Of a DNA stretch of 64,000 nucleotides, positions 62,733 through 64,000 are shown one piece after another. This DNA comes from Evansella caseinilytica. GTDB lineage: Bacteria > Bacillota > Bacilli > Bacillales > Salisediminibacteriaceae. Made by a program: the position numbers and the translations under genes. Under the pieces are notes generated by a model. The model searched no databases. It was not told the DNA's origin and saw only the letters and a program-made list of their open reading frames with translations. The first letter of the stretch is position 1. Every line of letters starts with the position of its first letter. The DNA is taken from contig NZ_FNPI01000007.1 of the NCBI RefSeq assembly GCF_900107275.1, positions 145,459-209,458 on the forward strand. Reading direction: 5' to 3'.

Positions 62733-63146
62733 GCGTTATATAGTTTTCGGACGATGCTTTTGCTTCGACGTCCTTTGACTGTCTCTTCCTCTTCCTGCTT
62801 TGCTTCGCTACGTATGCGTCGAGACAACTCGCTGTTTTTCATGATGCGTTGCTCGTTGCTCCACCCCGCGGCGTTATATAGTTTTCGGACGATGCTTTTG
62901 CTTCGACGTCCTTTGACTGTCTCTTCCTCTTCCTGCTTTGCTTCGCTACGTATGCGTCGAGACAACTCGCTGTTTTTCATGATGCGTTGCTCGTTGCTCC
63001 ACCCCGCGGCGTTATATAGTTTTCGGACGATGCTTTTGCTTCGACGTCCTTTGACTGTCTCTTCCTCTTCCTGCTTTGCTTCGCTACGTATGCGTCGAGA
63101 CAACTCGCTGATTTCCTGATGCGTTGCTCGTTGCTCCACCCCGCGG
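62733..63146 (-). repeat. three tandem 138-base repeats with tRNA-fMet 5' ends
   Basis: Units begin at about 62733, 62871 and 63009 (periods 138 and 137). On the minus strand each carries the 14-base tRNA-fMet 5' end, CGAGCAACGCATC, the core GAGTTGTCTCGACG with AGAGGAAGAGACA 38 bases on, and the tRNA upstream flank (CTATATAACGC). The copy nearest tRNA-Val differs slightly (AGGAAATCAGC, and CTTAAAACGC). Together they separate tRNA-Val from tRNA-fMet by about 450 bases. Confidence 0.95.
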
Positions 63147-63179
63147 CGTTTTAAGGTTTTCGGACGATCTTTTAGACAA

Positions 63180-63255
63180 TGGTGGAGGATGACGGGCTCG
63201 AACCGCCGACCCCCTGCTTGTAAGGCAGGTGCTCTCCCAGCTGAGCTAATCCTCC
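63180..63255 (-). tRNA. tRNA-Val (anticodon UAC)
   Basis: Acceptor GGAGGAT, anticodon loop CTTACAA (UAC), encoded CCA. Confidence 0.96.
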
Positions 63256-63288
63256 GCATTATTAGATGTTAGAGATTAATTTCTAAAA

Positions 63289-63363
63289 TGGTGACCCGTA
63301 CGGGATTCGAACCCGTGTTACCGCCGTGAAAGGGCGGTGTCTTAACCACTTGACCAACGGGCC
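63289..63363 (-). tRNA. tRNA-Glu (anticodon UUC)
   Basis: Acceptor GGCCCGT, anticodon loop CTTTCAC (UUC), encoded CCA. Confidence 0.96.
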
Positions 63364-63372
63364 AGATAATAA

Positions 63373-63466
63373 TGGCGGAGAGCGAGGGATTTGAACCCTC
63401 GAGACGGCTTCATAACCGCCTACACGATTTCCAATCGTGCTCCTTCGGCCACTCGGACAGCTCTCC
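63373..63466 (-). tRNA. tRNA-Ser (anticodon GGA)
   Basis: Long variable arm, acceptor GGAGAGC, anticodon loop TTGGAAA (GGA), encoded CCA. Confidence 0.96.
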
Positions 63467-63469
63467 ATC

Positions 63470-63545
63470 TGGCTCCACAGGTAGGACTCGAACCTACGAC
63501 CGATCGGTTAACAGCCGATTGCTCTACCGACTGAGCTACTGTGGA
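63470..63545 (-). tRNA. tRNA-Asn (anticodon GUU)
   Basis: Acceptor TCCACAG, anticodon loop CTGTTAA (GUU), encoded CCA. First tRNA after 5S rRNA. Confidence 0.96.
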
Positions 63546-63555
63546 ATATTATAAA

Positions 63556-63671
<116 letters not shown>

Positions 63672-63679
63672 CTTCTGAT

Positions 63680-63927
63680 GATTGTCAATAAGCTACGAAT
63701 CTCTTCGTCAACTGCGCTCGTTCGGTTCCTCACGTATGTCCTGATACGCTCCGGACCTCTCTTCGCTTGTTTCCTTGACCTTCTTGCTTCTTGCCAACCA
63801 TTTGATTGTCAATAAGCGGCGAATCTCTTCGTCAACTGCGCTCATTCGGTTCCTCACGTATGTCTGGATACGCTCCGGCCCTCTCTCGCTTGTTTCCTTG
63901 ACCTTCTTGCTTCTTGCCAATCATTTG
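63680..63927 (-). repeat. two tandem ~124-base repeats in the 23S-5S spacer
   Basis: Units start with GATTGTCAATAAGC at 63680 and 63804. Each contains GAATCTCTTCGTCAACTGCG, CACGTATGTC and CTTGACCTTCTTGCTTCTTG; they differ at only a few positions. They enlarge the 23S-5S spacer to more than 320 bases. Confidence 0.9.
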
Positions 63928-64000
63928 ATTACTTATGAGTGGGTGCTTGCCCTCTCAAAACTGAATAACATACTTGCTGTTGATGATCTTGTTTAGAGTC

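Noticed and set aside
62733..63146. CRISPR array
   Set aside because: Units are 138 bases and identical throughout, without a short repeat plus variable spacers, and no cas genes are present.

Overview
The window looks like chromosomal DNA of a spore-forming Bacillaceae bacterium (Firmicutes). Evidence: low-to-moderate GC; strong AGGAGG-type ribosome sites with many GTG and TTG starts; sporulation genes (yhbH, prkA, splAB, a YhbB-type amidase); and a 5S rRNA followed by 16 tRNAs in the same order as Bacillus subtilis trnD. The block queG - yhbB-like - trmL - prkA - yhbH near trnD is also the B. subtilis arrangement, so the backbone is conserved and the rest is species-specific. Most genes lie on the minus strand, towards base 1.

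Bases 1-10.6 kb hold a carbohydrate locus: the start of a GH31 alpha-xylosidase, a lipoprotein solute-binding protein, two ABC permeases, a YesM/YesN-type two-component pair and a GH95 alpha-fucosidase-type enzyme. GH31 plus GH95 suggests use of xyloglucan-like oligosaccharides. CcpA (cre) box candidates precede the transporter, the kinase and the GH95 gene. Next come helD, a divergent small transcript with a perfect sigma-A promoter (13.1-13.4 kb), a sugar isomerase/epimerase, and a GntR-ABC-permease operon of YtrA type (14.8-17.6 kb).

Bases 18-32 kb hold yhbH, a type I signal peptidase, prkA, a bifunctional penicillin-binding protein, a YufK-like protein, a 29-residue membrane peptide, a BAAT-type hydrolase, trmL, an amidase, ogt, queG and a single tRNA-Gly. 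Bases 32-43 kb hold a cell-wall-binding lipoprotein, two SDR enzymes, an Asn-rich small protein, an SGNH hydrolase, a small alarmone synthetase, a class C beta-lactamase-like hydrolase, a VOC protein, and a ddl plus short MurF-like pair. Bases 43.5-44 kb are a five-tRNA operon in which every anticodon begins with C. splAB follows, then a nucleoside operon (nupC, xapX-like, deoC) with twin palindromes and a GntR gene, LysR and NmrA genes, a NUDIX hydrolase, and a membrane-anchored GH3 enzyme with reversed domain order beside an AraC regulator.

Bases 58.7-61.4 kb are a decayed island next to the trnD array: a frameshifted HipA-like kinase, a frameshifted VOC gene and a deletion remnant of a type I restriction operon (hsdM start joined to an hsdR piece). 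The tRNA array and 5S gene fill the end; the 23S gene must lie just beyond base 64000.

The most unusual content is non-coding. One repeat core, GAGTTGTCTCGACG followed about 38 bases later by AGAGGAAGAGACA, occurs seven times. Three copies sit in larger units between convergent genes, one sits beside tRNA-Gly, and three form a 138-base tandem array between tRNA-Val and tRNA-fMet. The copies in tRNA operons are joined to truncated 5' ends of the neighbouring tRNA, yet the intact tRNA is kept. Several terminator hairpins are near-identical in sequence at unrelated genes and abut or overlap stop codons. No transposase, CRISPR array or prophage gene was seen.
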